A DNA stretch of 44,523 nucleotides from Candidatus Omnitrophota bacterium (GCA_016209275.1 JACQWM010000013.1:1-44523), one strand, 5' to 3'. Positions 35,796 to 43,953 are shown, counted from the first letter of the stretch. Notes: generated from the sequence alone by a model not told the origin. Numbers and translations are program-made.

Positions 35796-37570
35796 TATCG
35801 CTCCTCCTCGTGATGGACCAGCTCCTGCACTTGGCTCAATAACTGCTGCACCGTCTCATGCCGCCCGGAGGCTTCCGCTGACCGCAGCTGCTCTTGCAGC
35901 CGTTCGATGCGCTGCTGCTTGGTTTTAGCCCCGATGCGGCGGATGCATTCCTCCAGCGCGCCCTCTTTTGACGCGGTGGTCTGCGCGAGCTCCACGAGCA
36001 TGGCCACGATGCTCTGCTCCTCGGCGTCGGTCAACCGGGACATCACTTGGGCCGCGGTGGCCTGGCCTGACGCGCTCATCATATCGCTCACCTGGATGAG
36101 GATGCGCCGCAGCGCGGCATCGCGGATCTCCTCCAATGACAGCCGCCCTTGCAAGGCGGACAGGCGCTGCGGCTCCTCGATAATCAGCGCGGTCAAGAGC
36201 TGTTCGGCTCCTGTCGCCATGCTGCGGTCGCGGCGGCTTGCCGCCGGCTGGCGTTCTGGCTCCGTCATCCGGAGGGATGCGGCGAGGCGACGCCCGCTCT
36301 TGGCTAATTCCGTCGCCACCGCCGACTCATCCAGGGCGAGGCGCTCCGCCAGCAGCCGCAGATACTCGCTGCGCAGCATCGCGTCAGGCACCTTGGCAAT
36401 CGTCGGCAGCACGAATTGCGCGGCCTGCACCTTGCCTTCAATATGATCGACGTCGCACCGGCTGATCGCCGTCTCAATCAGCATGTCAAAGACGCTCATA
36501 CTGCGCGCCAAGAGGGCCTCAAAGGCCGGCCGTCCCATGGAGCGCAGGCACTCATCCGGATCCACCCCGGCGGGCAGGCGCGCGATGCGCACCTCAAGCC
36601 CCTGCTCCACCAGCACGTCGATGCCCCGCAGCGTCGCGGTTTCGCCGGCGGCATCCGGATCAAACGCCAAGATCGCGCGCGGCGCATACCGTTTCAGCAA
36701 TGCGGCCTGCTCGACGGTCAGCGCCGTGCCTAAGGGCGAGACCACATGCGCGATCCCTTCCTGTGCGAGCAGCACGCAGTCAAAATAGCCTTCGACCAGC
36801 ACCGCGGTTTGCTCCCGCAGGATGGCCTCCTTCGCTTGAGCCAATCCAAACAGGTGCTGCCCCTTGCGATAGAGCGCCGTCTCCGGACTATTCAGGTATT
36901 TGGGTTCCTGGGCGTCCAAACTGCGGCCCCCGAACCCGACGATGCGCCCTCGAACATCCATGATGGGAAAGATCAACCGATCGCGAAACCGATCATACGT
37001 GCCCTTGGGGCCCTTGACGATGAGACCGGAGGCCTCCAGCAGCGGCTGTGTCACCCCGCGCTTTTCCGCCGCGGTCAGCAGGCCCCGCCAACCGGAGGGG
37101 GCCACCCCCAAACGAAACGCGCGCTGGGTGGGCTCCGTCACTCCCCGCTTCGCCAGATAGGCCCGCGCGGTCTGGCCATGCTGCGGATGCTGCAGCAGCC
37201 GCTCGAAATATTCGCACGTCTGCGCGAGCAGCTCAGCCAGCGGCTTCGTCGATTCGCTCTTGCCCTGCTCCGAGGGCTCGGGCAGGCTGACCCCGGCATG
37301 GTCGGCGAGCTGGCGCACCGCCTCGGGAAAGCTGAGCCGGTCGTGCTGCATCAAAAAGCTGAACACATTGCCTCCCACCCCGCAGCCAAAACAGTGAAAG
37401 ATTTGCTTCGCCGGGTTGACCATGAACGACGGGGTCTTCTCCCGATGAAACGGGCAGTTCGCCTTGAAATGCCGCCCGGAGAGCTTGAGCGGCACGTAGC
37501 GGCCAATCAGCTCCGCGATATCGGTTCTGGATTGAATCTCGTCGATGAGATGTTCAGGAATCAGCGGCAT
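35795..37570 (-). CDS. dnaG: DNA primase
   Basis: 591 residues. The N-terminal CHC2 zinc finger has Cys39, His42, Cys60 and Cys63 ([18 protein letters not shown]). The TOPRIM catalytic core has the EGYFD and [11 protein letters not shown] motifs that bind metal. A C-terminal helical domain for DnaB helicase contact follows (about 430-590). It makes RNA primers at the replication fork. No Shine-Dalgarno site is visible before the ATG at 37570, because a repeat lies there. Confidence 0.97.
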
Positions 37571-37579
37571 CGAAGATAT

Positions 37580-37613
37580 GATTACGGTGATGGCAAAAAA
37601 CGATTACGGTGAT
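37580..37613. repeat. repeated GATTACGGTGATG in the cvpA-dnaG gap
   Basis: GATTACGGTGATG occurs at 37580-37592 and 37602-37614, flanking an A-rich stretch. The complement of the second copy contains the TAA stop codon of cvpA. The spacing is 22 bp, so it is not a simple 7-mer array. Confidence 0.65.
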
Positions 37614-38155
37614 GCGCCTGCAACGAGCGGCGGGATCAGCGGGCCGGCGTTCGCCCGCCCTCCCTGGACGATATCGCTGAACTGCTCCACGGCGTTTTTC
37701 ACCGGAGGCAGCACGTACGACTCCAACGCGGAGCGCTCCACAACGCTTTTCTGAAGATAGGGGACCCCGCTTGACGTCAGCGCCAGCAGCAGAAACCCCG
37801 CCCACCACGCTCCCCGGACAAGCCCGGCGACAGCCGCCAGGATCTGTGTCACGATATTCAGCTTCTCCCACGTGAACAGGCGGCTGATCACCTTCATCAC
37901 CTGGTACATGGTCAGCAACCCAATGAGAAAGAGACACCAGAAGATGACGAAGGTCGAGAACGCCTGATCAGTTTTCAGCCACGGCAGCACGAGGGTGATC
38001 ACATCATCGGCGTAACTGACGACGAGCACTGTCGTGGCGATTGAGCCGGCAAGCCCCAGCAGCCCTGTCAAGAGCCCTCGGTGAAACGCTCTATAACCAG
38101 TTGTCAAAACAATGGTTACGATAACCAGGTCAACCCAATTCGGCCACGTCACCAC
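37604..38155 (-). CDS. CvpA family membrane protein
   Basis: 183 residues starting at GTG 38155 (GTG 38152 is an alternative), with AGGGG upstream. Four hydrophobic segments (about 8-25, 30-50, 68-88, 100-125) and the family start WVDLVIVTIVLTTGYRAFHRGLLTGLLG identify it as CvpA, a membrane family first named for colicin V production and linked to envelope stress and biofilm traits. The C-terminal 50 residues are soluble. It heads the cvpA-dnaG-rpoD operon. Confidence 0.87.
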   Translation of the reverse strand: MVTWPNWVDLVIVTIVLTTGYRAFHRGLLTGLLGLAGSIATTVLVVSYADDVITLVLPWLKTDQAFSTFVIFWCLFLIGLLTMYQVMKVISRLFTWEKLNIVTQILAAVAGLVRGAWWAGFLLLALTSSGVPYLQKSVVERSALESYVLPPVKNAVEQFSDIVQGGRANAGPLIPPLVAGASP

Positions 38156-38186
38156 GTCAGACCCCTCGCTGTGCGACTGCAGGTGA

Positions 38187-38216
38187 AGTATACCATATGC
38201 AAAATCGAAGCGTCAA
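38187..38216 (-). promoter_or_regulatory. near-consensus sigma-70 promoter for cvpA-dnaG-rpoD
   Basis: On the minus strand, TTGACG (38216-38211) and TATACT (38192-38187) are 18 bp apart. The predicted start near 38180 leaves a short leader before cvpA. Upstream lies an AGGAAGCG/CGCTTCCC inverted repeat (about 38217-38260), which may end the pil transcript. Confidence 0.85.
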
Positions 38217-38279
38217 GGAAGCGCTACCTTTTTTCTGGATCGCACGGGAAAACGCTTCCCTGATGAGTGGTGGCGCGGT

Positions 38280-38303
38280 GGCCAAGTGGCCCAGTGGCCG
38301 GAG
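38280..38303. repeat. GGCCAAGT octad array downstream of the pil operon
   Basis: GGCCAAGT, GGCCCAGT and a GGCCGGAG variant lie in succession 10 bp after the end of the small exported protein gene. It is the third locus with this word, besides hisF and the hisB-hisH gap. Confidence 0.8.
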
Positions 38304-38312
38304 AGCGAACGA

Positions 38313-38627
38313 CTAGGAGCCGCCGCGGGAGGCAGCGATGGTAGCGCGGACCTTAATAATCTTCAATTCCTCCATCACCGCGTCAAACCGCTTGAGAATG
38401 TCTTGCTGGTTGGCCAAGATCTCATCAAGCTTCTTTTCCAGCTTCGCGTTGCCGCTGCTGCTGCTGGTCGTTGAGGCCGCGGCACTCTTCGTGGTGGCAC
38501 GGGATGAGCGAACCGGCGGTGTGGCGTCCTCTTCAGCCGCCCACACGGCTGGCCGGCTCATCCATCCGATCCCGATCCCCACGCTGAGCGCGACCAGCAG
38601 GCCGATCGCTTGAGACCAGCGGTTCAT
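38313..38627 (-). CDS. small exported or membrane-anchored protein at the end of the pil operon
   Basis: 104 residues from ATG at 38627, with AGGAG overlapping the pilQ stop. The N-terminus is a signal peptide or anchor (SQAIGLLVALSVGIGIGWMS, then PAVWAAEE). A Ser/Thr/Ala-rich linker (about 35-58) precedes a short coiled coil (LEKKLDEILANQQDILKRFD to about residue 95). I do not recognise a family. Its place directly after pilQ suggests a role around the pilus secretin, for example as an assembly partner, but that is inference from position only. Confidence 0.7.
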   Translation of the reverse strand: MNRWSQAIGLLVALSVGIGIGWMSRPAVWAAEEDATPPVRSSRATTKSAAASTTSSSSGNAKLEKKLDEILANQQDILKRFDAVMEELKIIKVRATIAASRGGS

Positions 38628-38637
38628 GGCGCAACTC

Positions 38638-40236
38638 CTATTCTGCTGCGGTGGCTGCCGCAATGGCCTGTTCACGGTTCTGTTCCTCCAACAGCTTGAC
38701 GGTGAGGAAAATGAGGAGATCTTGGCGGACCGGATCGCTTTGGCCGGCGGATGACCCGTAGCGGTTGATGTTCTTAAATAACAATCCGACCACCGGAATG
38801 TCGCCAAGCACCGGGACTTTCGTCTGTTGCTTGACCTCGGCCGCCTTGACTAATCCCCCGATCGCGATGGTATCCCCGCTTTGAATGCGCACTTGGGTCT
38901 GCGCATTTTGAATGGAAAAGCGCGGCAGCTGCAAGGTGCTGCCGCCGGTGGTGAATGACACGTTTTCAATCAGCGTGATGATCTCGGGCTTTAAGTCCAC
39001 CACGATTTCGTTGCTGGGGTTCACATGCGGGGTCACGGTGAGAATCGTGCCCAAATTTTTCGCCGTGTAGCCGCTGATCGACACCCGGCCCGTCGTGCTG
39101 TCAATCGTGTAGTTGGGAATCGGATATTGTTCGCCGATGTGCACACTCGCTTCTTTATTGTTCAGCACGGCGATGCTGGGATTGGACACGATATGCGTAT
39201 CCGTGCGCGTATTGAGGAAATTGATCGTATTGCCGAGGTTGCCTGCGTTGAGCGTGCCGAAGCTAAAGGTGGTGGCTTGCGAGGGAACCCTCGGCGTCTC
39301 GGCCCCGGTCCTTGGGATAAACCGGTTGCCGAAAATACCGTAGTTGGCCCCCATCGTAAAGGGAAACGTCGAGGGAAGCGTTGGGCTGACCGCTGTCAAG
39401 GTGAGCGCATCCGACCAGTCGATGCCTAATTTCTCATCTTTGGTCAGCCGGGTTTCCACCACCTTCGACTCGATCAGCACCTGCGGCGTGCGCTGGTCGA
39501 TGCGCTGCACAACTTGCTTGACCGCAGACAGATTGGTGGCGATGTCGGTGACGATGAGCGTGTTGGTCCGCTCATCAAACTTCACCTTGCCGCGATCCGA
39601 GAGGACTTCGGAGATAATGTCCGGGACTTCTTTGGCCTTGGCGTAATCCAGGGGAAAGACTTCGGTGGAGAGCGCTTCTTTCTCCATTTCATCGGCGGTC
39701 AGAACGCGGACGATGTTGCCTTTGCGCTCATAGGTGTAGCCGTAGGTTTTCAAAATCACCTCGAGTGCCTGCTCCCAGGGCACGTTGGAGAGCTTGATCG
39801 TCACCAGCCCCTCGACTTCCGGCCCGGAGACGATGTCGACCCCGGCCTTTAAGGCGATGATGCGCAACACCTGCTTGATGTCCGCTTCCTTAAAGTCCAG
39901 GTTCACATTGCCGCCCTTGACTGCCGCAGGTTTTGGAGCCGGGGTGGGTGGTGCCGCCGGTGCTGCAGCCGGTGTTGCGGTTGTTGTGGACGGAGCCGAC
40001 GGCTCGGTCGTTGACGGCTCGCTCGCGCTCGTTGACGCTGGCGGCGTTTCGGAGGCGGGCTTTGCCGAGTCATCAGCCGGCGAAGACGAAGACGCCTCGG
40101 CCGCCTCAGTCGCCGGCTGGGGGTCATGCTGAGCCTCCTGCCCTGCCGGCTCTTCGGCGCGCGCGCTGGTCGCTGCAACGCCACACATCGCAGAACCTAA
40201 GATCGCGGCGATGGTCCACACGAGAAGTTTTTTCAC
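38638..40236 (-). CDS. pilQ: type IV pilus secretin PilQ
   Basis: 532 residues. A signal peptide ends near residue 27 (TSARAEE), then an Ala/Ser/Pro/Thr-rich linker to about 105. The N0-type STN domain (NLDFKEADIKQVLRIIALKA) is followed by an N1/KH-like secretin_N domain (FPLDYAKAKEVPDIISEVLS) and the C-terminal secretin barrel with the signature VPVLGDIPVVGLLF. It forms the outer-membrane pore for pili, showing the cell is a diderm. It is shorter than many PilQ proteins because AMIN domains are missing. A GspD-like role is less likely beside pilMNOP. Confidence 0.95.
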   Translation of the reverse strand: MKKLLVWTIAAILGSAMCGVAATSARAEEPAGQEAQHDPQPATEAAEASSSSPADDSAKPASETPPASTSASEPSTTEPSAPSTTTATPAAAPAAPPTPAPKPAAVKGGNVNLDFKEADIKQVLRIIALKAGVDIVSGPEVEGLVTIKLSNVPWEQALEVILKTYGYTYERKGNIVRVLTADEMEKEALSTEVFPLDYAKAKEVPDIISEVLSDRGKVKFDERTNTLIVTDIATNLSAVKQVVQRIDQRTPQVLIESKVVETRLTKDEKLGIDWSDALTLTAVSPTLPSTFPFTMGANYGIFGNRFIPRTGAETPRVPSQATTFSFGTLNAGNLGNTINFLNTRTDTHIVSNPSIAVLNNKEASVHIGEQYPIPNYTIDSTTGRVSISGYTAKNLGTILTVTPHVNPSNEIVVDLKPEIITLIENVSFTTGGSTLQLPRFSIQNAQTQVRIQSGDTIAIGGLVKAAEVKQQTKVPVLGDIPVVGLLFKNINRYGSSAGQSDPVRQDLLIFLTVKLLEEQNREQAIAAATAAE

Positions 40237-40251
40237 CGTGGCTCCCTCCTG

Positions 40252-40638
40252 TTAAAATGCTGTCTGCTTAATCTCAAACCGCGCCCCTTCGGAATCTTCG
40301 AGAATGACGGAGCTTTCACGGATCTCCACCACTTTATAATCATCAAACGCATCGCCGACGGTCAATTCCCTGTCGCCGATCATCGCAATAGGATTCTCCG
40401 GGTCCCACAAAATCCCTCCCAGCTCCGGCAGGCTGCCCTCGGTCTTGCCGCCGATCAGCTTGCCATCCTTGACCAGGGGCACAAACGGATCGCGTTTGCC
40501 CTGGGCGTCGTAGGTGGCTTTCGGAGATGACGCCACCGGCTGCTCTGCAGCCTCTATCGGAGCAAGCACCAAGCACCACATTCCAAGCACCAAGCAAGCA
40601 CCAAGCACCACATTCCAAGCACCAAACTTGTGGTTCAT
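40252..40638 (-). CDS. pilP: PilP-like pilus assembly protein with repeat-encoded signal segment
   Basis: 128 residues. The ATG at 40638 overlaps the pilO stop as ATGA, fixing the start. The mature part has the PilP pattern GKRDPFVPL and a small beta domain (LGGILWDPENPIAMIGDREL, YKVVEIRESSVILED). PilP links PilN/PilO to PilQ. The hydrophobic N-terminus (residues 5-26) is encoded by two direct 32-bp copies of an AAGCACC-type array read in two different frames. It contains a possible lipobox LGAC ending at Cys15, but strong hydrophobicity after it makes a normal signal peptide cut near EAAEQ equally possible. Confidence 0.88.
   Translation of the reverse strand: MNHKFGAWNVVLGACLVLGMWCLVLAPIEAAEQPVASSPKATYDAQGKRDPFVPLVKDGKLIGGKTEGSLPELGGILWDPENPIAMIGDRELTVGDAFDDYKVVEIRESSVILEDSEGARFEIKQTAF
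40564..40627. repeat. two direct 32-bp copies of an AAGCACC heptad array inside pilP
   Basis: Copy one is 40564-40595 and copy two 40596-40627, differing at one base near the end. Each is made of AAGCACC heptads with one ACATTCC variant. Since 32 is not a multiple of 3, the copies are read in different frames, yet both encode hydrophobic residues. Confidence 0.93.
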
Positions 40639-41249
40639 CCTTTTGACGCTTCCTCAGTAGAAGCCACATAGGCGCGGAGCACGAGCTTGATCCGATGCCG
40701 CTTCGGACTTTTCAGGTTGCCCTGAATCTGCAAGCTGGCCAGTTGCATGGGCTTGTCCACTCCCTCCACCAAGCTAAGAAACGTGCCCAACTGGTGGTAT
40801 CCGGATGATCCTTCAATCTGGATATTCACCGGTTGGTATTCGTCGCGGAGGGCTTTTGGTTTTTGGTCTTTCGGATTTTTTGGGTCCTTTGAATCGCTGC
40901 TCGACCGCTCTGGAAAGATATTCTCAATTTTCATCTGGGCCGTGTTGGCCAAATCGGTGAGCTGGGCCACCAGAACGGCCACATCGTTTTCAAGCGGCAG
41001 TTGGCTCTTCAGGGCTTTGACGGCTCGCTCTTTCTCATCATGCTGTCGTTGAACCGCGCCGATATTTTGGGCGGCAAGCTCCAGCTCCCTGATGCGAGCG
41101 CTTTGCTGCTGGATCGTCCGCTGGGTCTTCCGGATCTCCTTCCACATCGGGCCAAGGACGTAGACGACATAGACCCAGCCGATGAAAAGTGCGAGGACGG
41201 CGACTAAGAGCACCGTGCGCTGCTCTTGCTGCGAGAGGTTCACCTTCAT
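40635..41249 (-). CDS. pilO: type IV pilus inner-membrane protein PilO
   Basis: 204 residues. A short cytoplasmic start, one membrane helix (residues 13-33, TVLLVAVLALFIGWVYVVYV), a coiled coil (about 36-75) and a ferredoxin-like periplasmic domain (VNIQIEGSSGYHQLGTFLSL). It pairs with PilN in the alignment complex. Residues of about 115-133 (SKDPKNPKDQKPKAL) form an unusual hydrophilic stretch before the conserved domain, encoded by a GGTTTTT-type array. Overlaps with pilN and pilP are both ATGA. Confidence 0.92.
   Translation of the reverse strand: MKVNLSQQEQRTVLLVAVLALFIGWVYVVYVLGPMWKEIRKTQRTIQQQSARIRELELAAQNIGAVQRQHDEKERAVKALKSQLPLENDVAVLVAQLTDLANTAQMKIENIFPERSSSDSKDPKNPKDQKPKALRDEYQPVNIQIEGSSGYHQLGTFLSLVEGVDKPMQLASLQIQGNLKSPKRHRIKLVLRAYVASTEEASKG
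40851..40889. repeat. GGNTTTT heptad array inside pilO
   Basis: GGCTTTT, GGTTTTT and further GG-plus-T-rich units with roughly 7-nt spacing encode the Lys/Pro/Asp-rich linker of PilO. The regularity is weaker than in the other arrays. Confidence 0.5.
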
Positions 41250-41830
41250 GGCTTTGCAGCGCCCTGCAGCACGCCGGTGAGCGTAAACTGCACGATTTCC
41301 ACTTGGCCATCCTGCACCCGTTTGATGGACTCGATCCGCACTTCCTTCACCGCCGAGGTCACATCTTTGCTCGCCTTGAGACTCTGGACAAATTCGGTCA
41401 CGCTGGCCATGCCGCTTTCCTTTTGATCCACAGCCGAGCCTTGGATCACCAATCCTTTCTGCGGATCCAGGGTCATCTCCCGGAACCAGAGCCCATCAGG
41501 CGTATGGGTCGACATCTCATTTAATCGCGCCGACCATAAATCATGCCCAGGCTTAATGATTGCATTCATGGCGTCTTCCTGCCCGCGCAGGCGCTGCAGG
41601 GATTGCTGGAGTTGATCAAGCTGCTGCTTTTTCGGCTCAAGCGCTGCAATCCGCTGCTGATCTTGCTCCGCGCGCCGATGCACCACGGACACGGAGACTC
41701 CTAAGGCGATAGGGATAACGAAGATGAGGCTGGCGAGGATGGCAGCCAGCGGGGTGCGATGAAAGTGCTCAACGGTTGAGGTGGCCGCCCGCCGCTCCCG
41801 CTCCGGTAAGAGATTAACCTTCAACATCAT
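41246..41830 (-). CDS. pilN: type IV pilus inner-membrane protein PilN
   Basis: 194 residues from ATG at 41830 (TGATG overlap with the pilM stop). The N-terminal LKVNLLPERERR is the cytoplasmic peptide that docks into PilM in known systems. One membrane helix (about 29-50) leads to a coiled coil and a periplasmic fold (GLVIQGSAVDQKESGMASVT; VREVRIESIKRV-like end). It works with PilM, PilO and PilP in pilus alignment. Confidence 0.93.
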   Translation of the reverse strand: MMLKVNLLPERERRAATSTVEHFHRTPLAAILASLIFVIPIALGVSVSVVHRRAEQDQQRIAALEPKKQQLDQLQQSLQRLRGQEDAMNAIIKPGHDLWSARLNEMSTHTPDGLWFREMTLDPQKGLVIQGSAVDQKESGMASVTEFVQSLKASKDVTSAVKEVRIESIKRVQDGQVEIVQFTLTGVLQGAAKP

Positions 41831-42870
41831 CAATGGTCTGTTCGTAATGCCAACCCATACGCGATGGAAAACTGGCCTGAGAGATTCTCCGCCGGCGCCC
41901 AGGTCTGGACGGCTTGGGCCAATAAGCCTTTGAGCACCTCGATAAACCGCGCCGACTGACTTAAGCCCCCGGTCACCAGCACTTTGTCAGGAGGCTGGCT
42001 GAATCGATTCTCAAAATAATCGAAAGAAAGCTGCAACTCCGTGACCAGGGATTCCGCTGCCAGCTTCATGGCCTCGGCGGTTTCAGCGCCCAACTCGCCC
42101 TTCAGGAGCTGCTGGCGGATTTCCTCGGCCTCGATGCCAAGCTGCTCGCCCACATGGCGAATCAGGCGCTCGCCGCCCCAGGGAATGTCCCGCACGAGAT
42201 ACGGCACCGGCCCTTTAAACACGACCAAATTGGTCAACAGCGAGCCGACGTTGATGAGCGCTGAAGTACCCTCAGCAGGCTTGCCGTTGCTTTGCTCAAG
42301 AAACGCGTTGGCGAGGGCGAGCGCATCCACATCGATCAGGCTCACATTGACACCGGCCCGCTTGGCCCAATCGATGCGCCGCTCCACCAATTCTTTTTTA
42401 CAGGCGACAATCAGCACCCACACTTTTTTGCCTTCCGAAGGACCGAGCATCGCGCCATCGAGGATCACATCTTGGATGTTAAACGGCAGATACCGCTGGG
42501 CTTCGAACGGGAGGGCTTGCTTCAACTCATTGTCTTTCATGGCCGGCATCTCGATGATGCGCATGATGACCCATTGGCCGCTGACCGCCATGTTCACGGT
42601 TGAAATCGGCATCGGGAGATTGCCCACCGCGGCCTTGAGTGCTTCAGAGGCATCCACGTCTTGGCCTGGCTTGAGTGCCACGACCTGCTGTGCCAGAATC
42701 GGGGGCGACCCCTCGCTTTTCCGAGCGCCAAGCACCACCACCTTCACTGATGACGCACCCAGATCCAACCCAACGGTGTACTTGGGCTCTTTGCGTTGAA
42801 TCGTGGCAAGACGCTTCAGCAACCCTGTTGCGCGTTGACGAGCTTCACGGGGTGATGCGGTGGCAGGCAT
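41830..42870 (-). CDS. pilM: type IV pilus assembly ATPase-like protein PilM
   Basis: 346 residues. Actin-like fold with the phosphate 1 motif VGLDLGASSVKVVVL, a connecting segment RRIDWAKRAGVNVSLIDVDA, phosphate 2 SALINVGSLLTNLVV, and the adenosine motif DKVLVTGGLSQSARFI. PilM is a cytoplasmic partner of PilN. An N-terminal extension of about 30 residues precedes the fold. It follows the pilA terminator; no clear promoter was found in the short gap. Confidence 0.95.
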   Translation of the reverse strand: MPATASPREARQRATGLLKRLATIQRKEPKYTVGLDLGASSVKVVVLGARKSEGSPPILAQQVVALKPGQDVDASEALKAAVGNLPMPISTVNMAVSGQWVIMRIIEMPAMKDNELKQALPFEAQRYLPFNIQDVILDGAMLGPSEGKKVWVLIVACKKELVERRIDWAKRAGVNVSLIDVDALALANAFLEQSNGKPAEGTSALINVGSLLTNLVVFKGPVPYLVRDIPWGGERLIRHVGEQLGIEAEEIRQQLLKGELGAETAEAMKLAAESLVTELQLSFDYFENRFSQPPDKVLVTGGLSQSARFIEVLKGLLAQAVQTWAPAENLSGQFSIAYGLALRTDH

Positions 42871-42900
42871 CCAGTTAACGCTTCATGAATATGTCACGGT

Positions 42901-42947
42901 GAAAAGAGAAGAGCAGCCCACCCATAAACGAGCAGGCTGCTCTTCTC
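42901..42947 (-). terminator. rho-independent terminator after pilA
   Basis: GAGAAGAGCAGCC (minus strand, 42947-42935) pairs perfectly with GGCTGCTCTTCTC (42918-42906), followed by TTTTC. It sits between pilA and pilM, so the pilin can be made in large excess over the assembly proteins. Confidence 0.93.
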
Positions 42948-42996
42948 ATACAACGTGTGATCGTTCTCCTCACACAATTCCCAGCTGGTCAACCGC

Positions 42997-43533
42997 TCAC
43001 GGACAGGCAGCTTTGGGTGCCTGGTCAATGGTCGCAGCCCCTGCCAAGGTAGGATCTGGCGCGACAATCCCAGAGCAGTGGTAAATCAAACCGGCCTCAG
43101 TCACGACAAACGATCGACTTCCTGTACTTGCTGACTGAGGGACCGCTCCGAGTTGATATGTTAGGCCATTGACTCCGGTGAAGGTATACAGATACCCTTG
43201 AACTACCGCGTTCGTCAAGACCCTACAGAACGACGGAGGTCCGAAGTCCGGGTCAGGGCTGACACCAGCGGCACAACCGGCTGGGACCCCGCCGAGCCCG
43301 TACATGCTATTAATAAACGCCGTCCCATCAGGAGCTGGATACGCCTGGTACACCGAGCGGTACATTTCCAGCGAGGAGAGCAGCGCGCGCATGTTGCCGA
43401 TGGCGGCTGACTCATTCGCCGTGGTGCGTCCACGCAACACGTTGGGAATCGCGATCGCGGCCAATAAGGCGATGATAGCCACCACGATCATGATCTCAAC
43501 GAGCGTGAACCCTGCTTTGGTTGCTCGTCTCAT
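42997..43533 (-). CDS. pilA: type IV major pilin-like protein
   Basis: 178 residues from ATG at 43533, with AAGGAG about 7 nt upstream. The class III signal MRRATKAG is cut before Phe9 by prepilin peptidase, and Glu13 is the conserved Glu5. The hydrophobic helix FTLVEIMIVVAIIALLAAIA is standard. The globular part has NVLRGRTTANESAAIGNMRA and four cysteines able to form two disulfides. It could be a pseudopilin of a secretion system, but the pil neighbours favour pilin. Expression is from its own promoter through a GEMM-I-like leader and conditional terminator. Confidence 0.93.
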   Translation of the reverse strand: MRRATKAGFTLVEIMIVVAIIALLAAIAIPNVLRGRTTANESAAIGNMRALLSSLEMYRSVYQAYPAPDGTAFINSMYGLGGVPAGCAAGVSPDPDFGPPSFCRVLTNAVVQGYLYTFTGVNGLTYQLGAVPQSASTGSRSFVVTEAGLIYHCSGIVAPDPTLAGAATIDQAPKAACP

Positions 43534-43594
43534 CGTGATCTCCTTGTTATTTCCCACACAATAAACAATGATAACCCGCCTTCTCTAACTTTCT

Positions 43595-43626
43595 CAATCA
43601 CCCATCACTGAATCACTCAATCACTC
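43595..43626. repeat. AATCACTC octad array in the pilA leader, near the gene
   Basis: Four octads (43595, 43603, 43611, 43619), two of them exact AATCACTC, lie between the terminator and pilA. They are inverted relative to the array at 43733-43764 and could pair with it across the terminator. Confidence 0.85.
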
Positions 43627-43650
43627 TCTTGTCCCCGGAACACCTCCTTC

Positions 43651-43687
43651 CTTAAAATAAACAAGCCACTGCCGCTAGGCAATGGCC
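43651..43687 (-). terminator. rho-independent terminator in the pilA leader
   Basis: GCCATTGCC pairs with GGCAGTGGC around loop TAGC (one G-U pair), followed by TTGTTTATTTT on the minus strand. It lies directly after the riboswitch-like 3' end and before pilA, as in the subtilase leader. Confidence 0.85.
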
Positions 43688-43732
43688 TCAAATCGCTTCC
43701 CAGCGGCAACCCAGCTACCCTGTGAACTACAG

Positions 43733-43764
43733 TGATGAAGTGATTGAGTGAGTAAGTGATTCAG
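43733..43764. repeat. TGATTNAG octad array within the pilA riboswitch P2 loop
   Basis: Four octads (43733, 43741, 43749, 43757) of the form TGA-x-x-x-AG. A related inverted stretch at about 43818-43836 can pair with it to extend the P2 stem, and the array at 43595-43626 is a competing partner. Confidence 0.88.
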
Positions 43765-43878
43765 CAGATCCTCTCCTGCCATGCAGCCTTGAGTCCCGGG
43801 AAGGCTCATTGCTGCTGCTTACTCACCTCACTCGCCTTTCCAACAGGGCCTGTGGCTTTCCGGCCTCGCCTCACGGCG

Positions 43879-43924
43879 TCCGCCACCTTACTTGGCGGAT
43901 CCCCGCCACAGTTCGTTGGCGGGG
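43879..43924. repeat. double CCGCCA/TGGCGG palindrome in the pilA leader
   Basis: CCGCCA (43880-43885) pairs with TGGCGG (43893-43898), and CCCCGCCA (43901-43908) with TGGCGGGG (43917-43924). The first half shares the CCGCCAAG-x-A-xx-GTGGCGG form with the element inside hisH. Confidence 0.85.
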
Positions 43925-43953
43925 AAGTGTGGCTTTATCGCTTGTCATTACTA

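Larger units (their letters stand above)
43694..43945 (-). promoter_or_regulatory. probable GEMM-I-type cyclic dinucleotide riboswitch with repeat-filled loops
   Basis: The 3' part reads AGGGTAGCTGGGTTGCCG and closely matches the conserved GEMM-I closing segment. The middle has CGGAAAGCCACAGGCCCTG, like the CGCAAAGCC or CGGAAAGCC core plus the start of P2. A CGCC-GTGA-GGCG hairpin gives the GNRA loop. The 5' end GATAAAGCCACAC resembles GATAAAGGCAAAC of the subtilase leader but is degenerate. About 120 nt of structured repeats fill the P2 loop, and two CCGCCA palindromes sit near P1. A promoter just upstream and a terminator just downstream fit a riboswitch. Ligand class (cyclic di-GMP or cyclic GMP-AMP) is unresolved. 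This is the main content of the 446-bp gap before pilA. Confidence 0.6.

Noticed and set aside
38217-38263. AGGAAGCG/CGCTTCCC inverted repeat as a clear terminator of the pil operon
   Set aside because: The loop is long and the T-run lies inside it instead of after the stem; only a weak suggestion is kept.
42871-42900. A promoter for pilM in the gap after the pilA terminator
   Set aside because: No convincing -35/-10 pair was seen; pilM may depend on terminator read-through or on a promoter within the leader that I cannot recognise.
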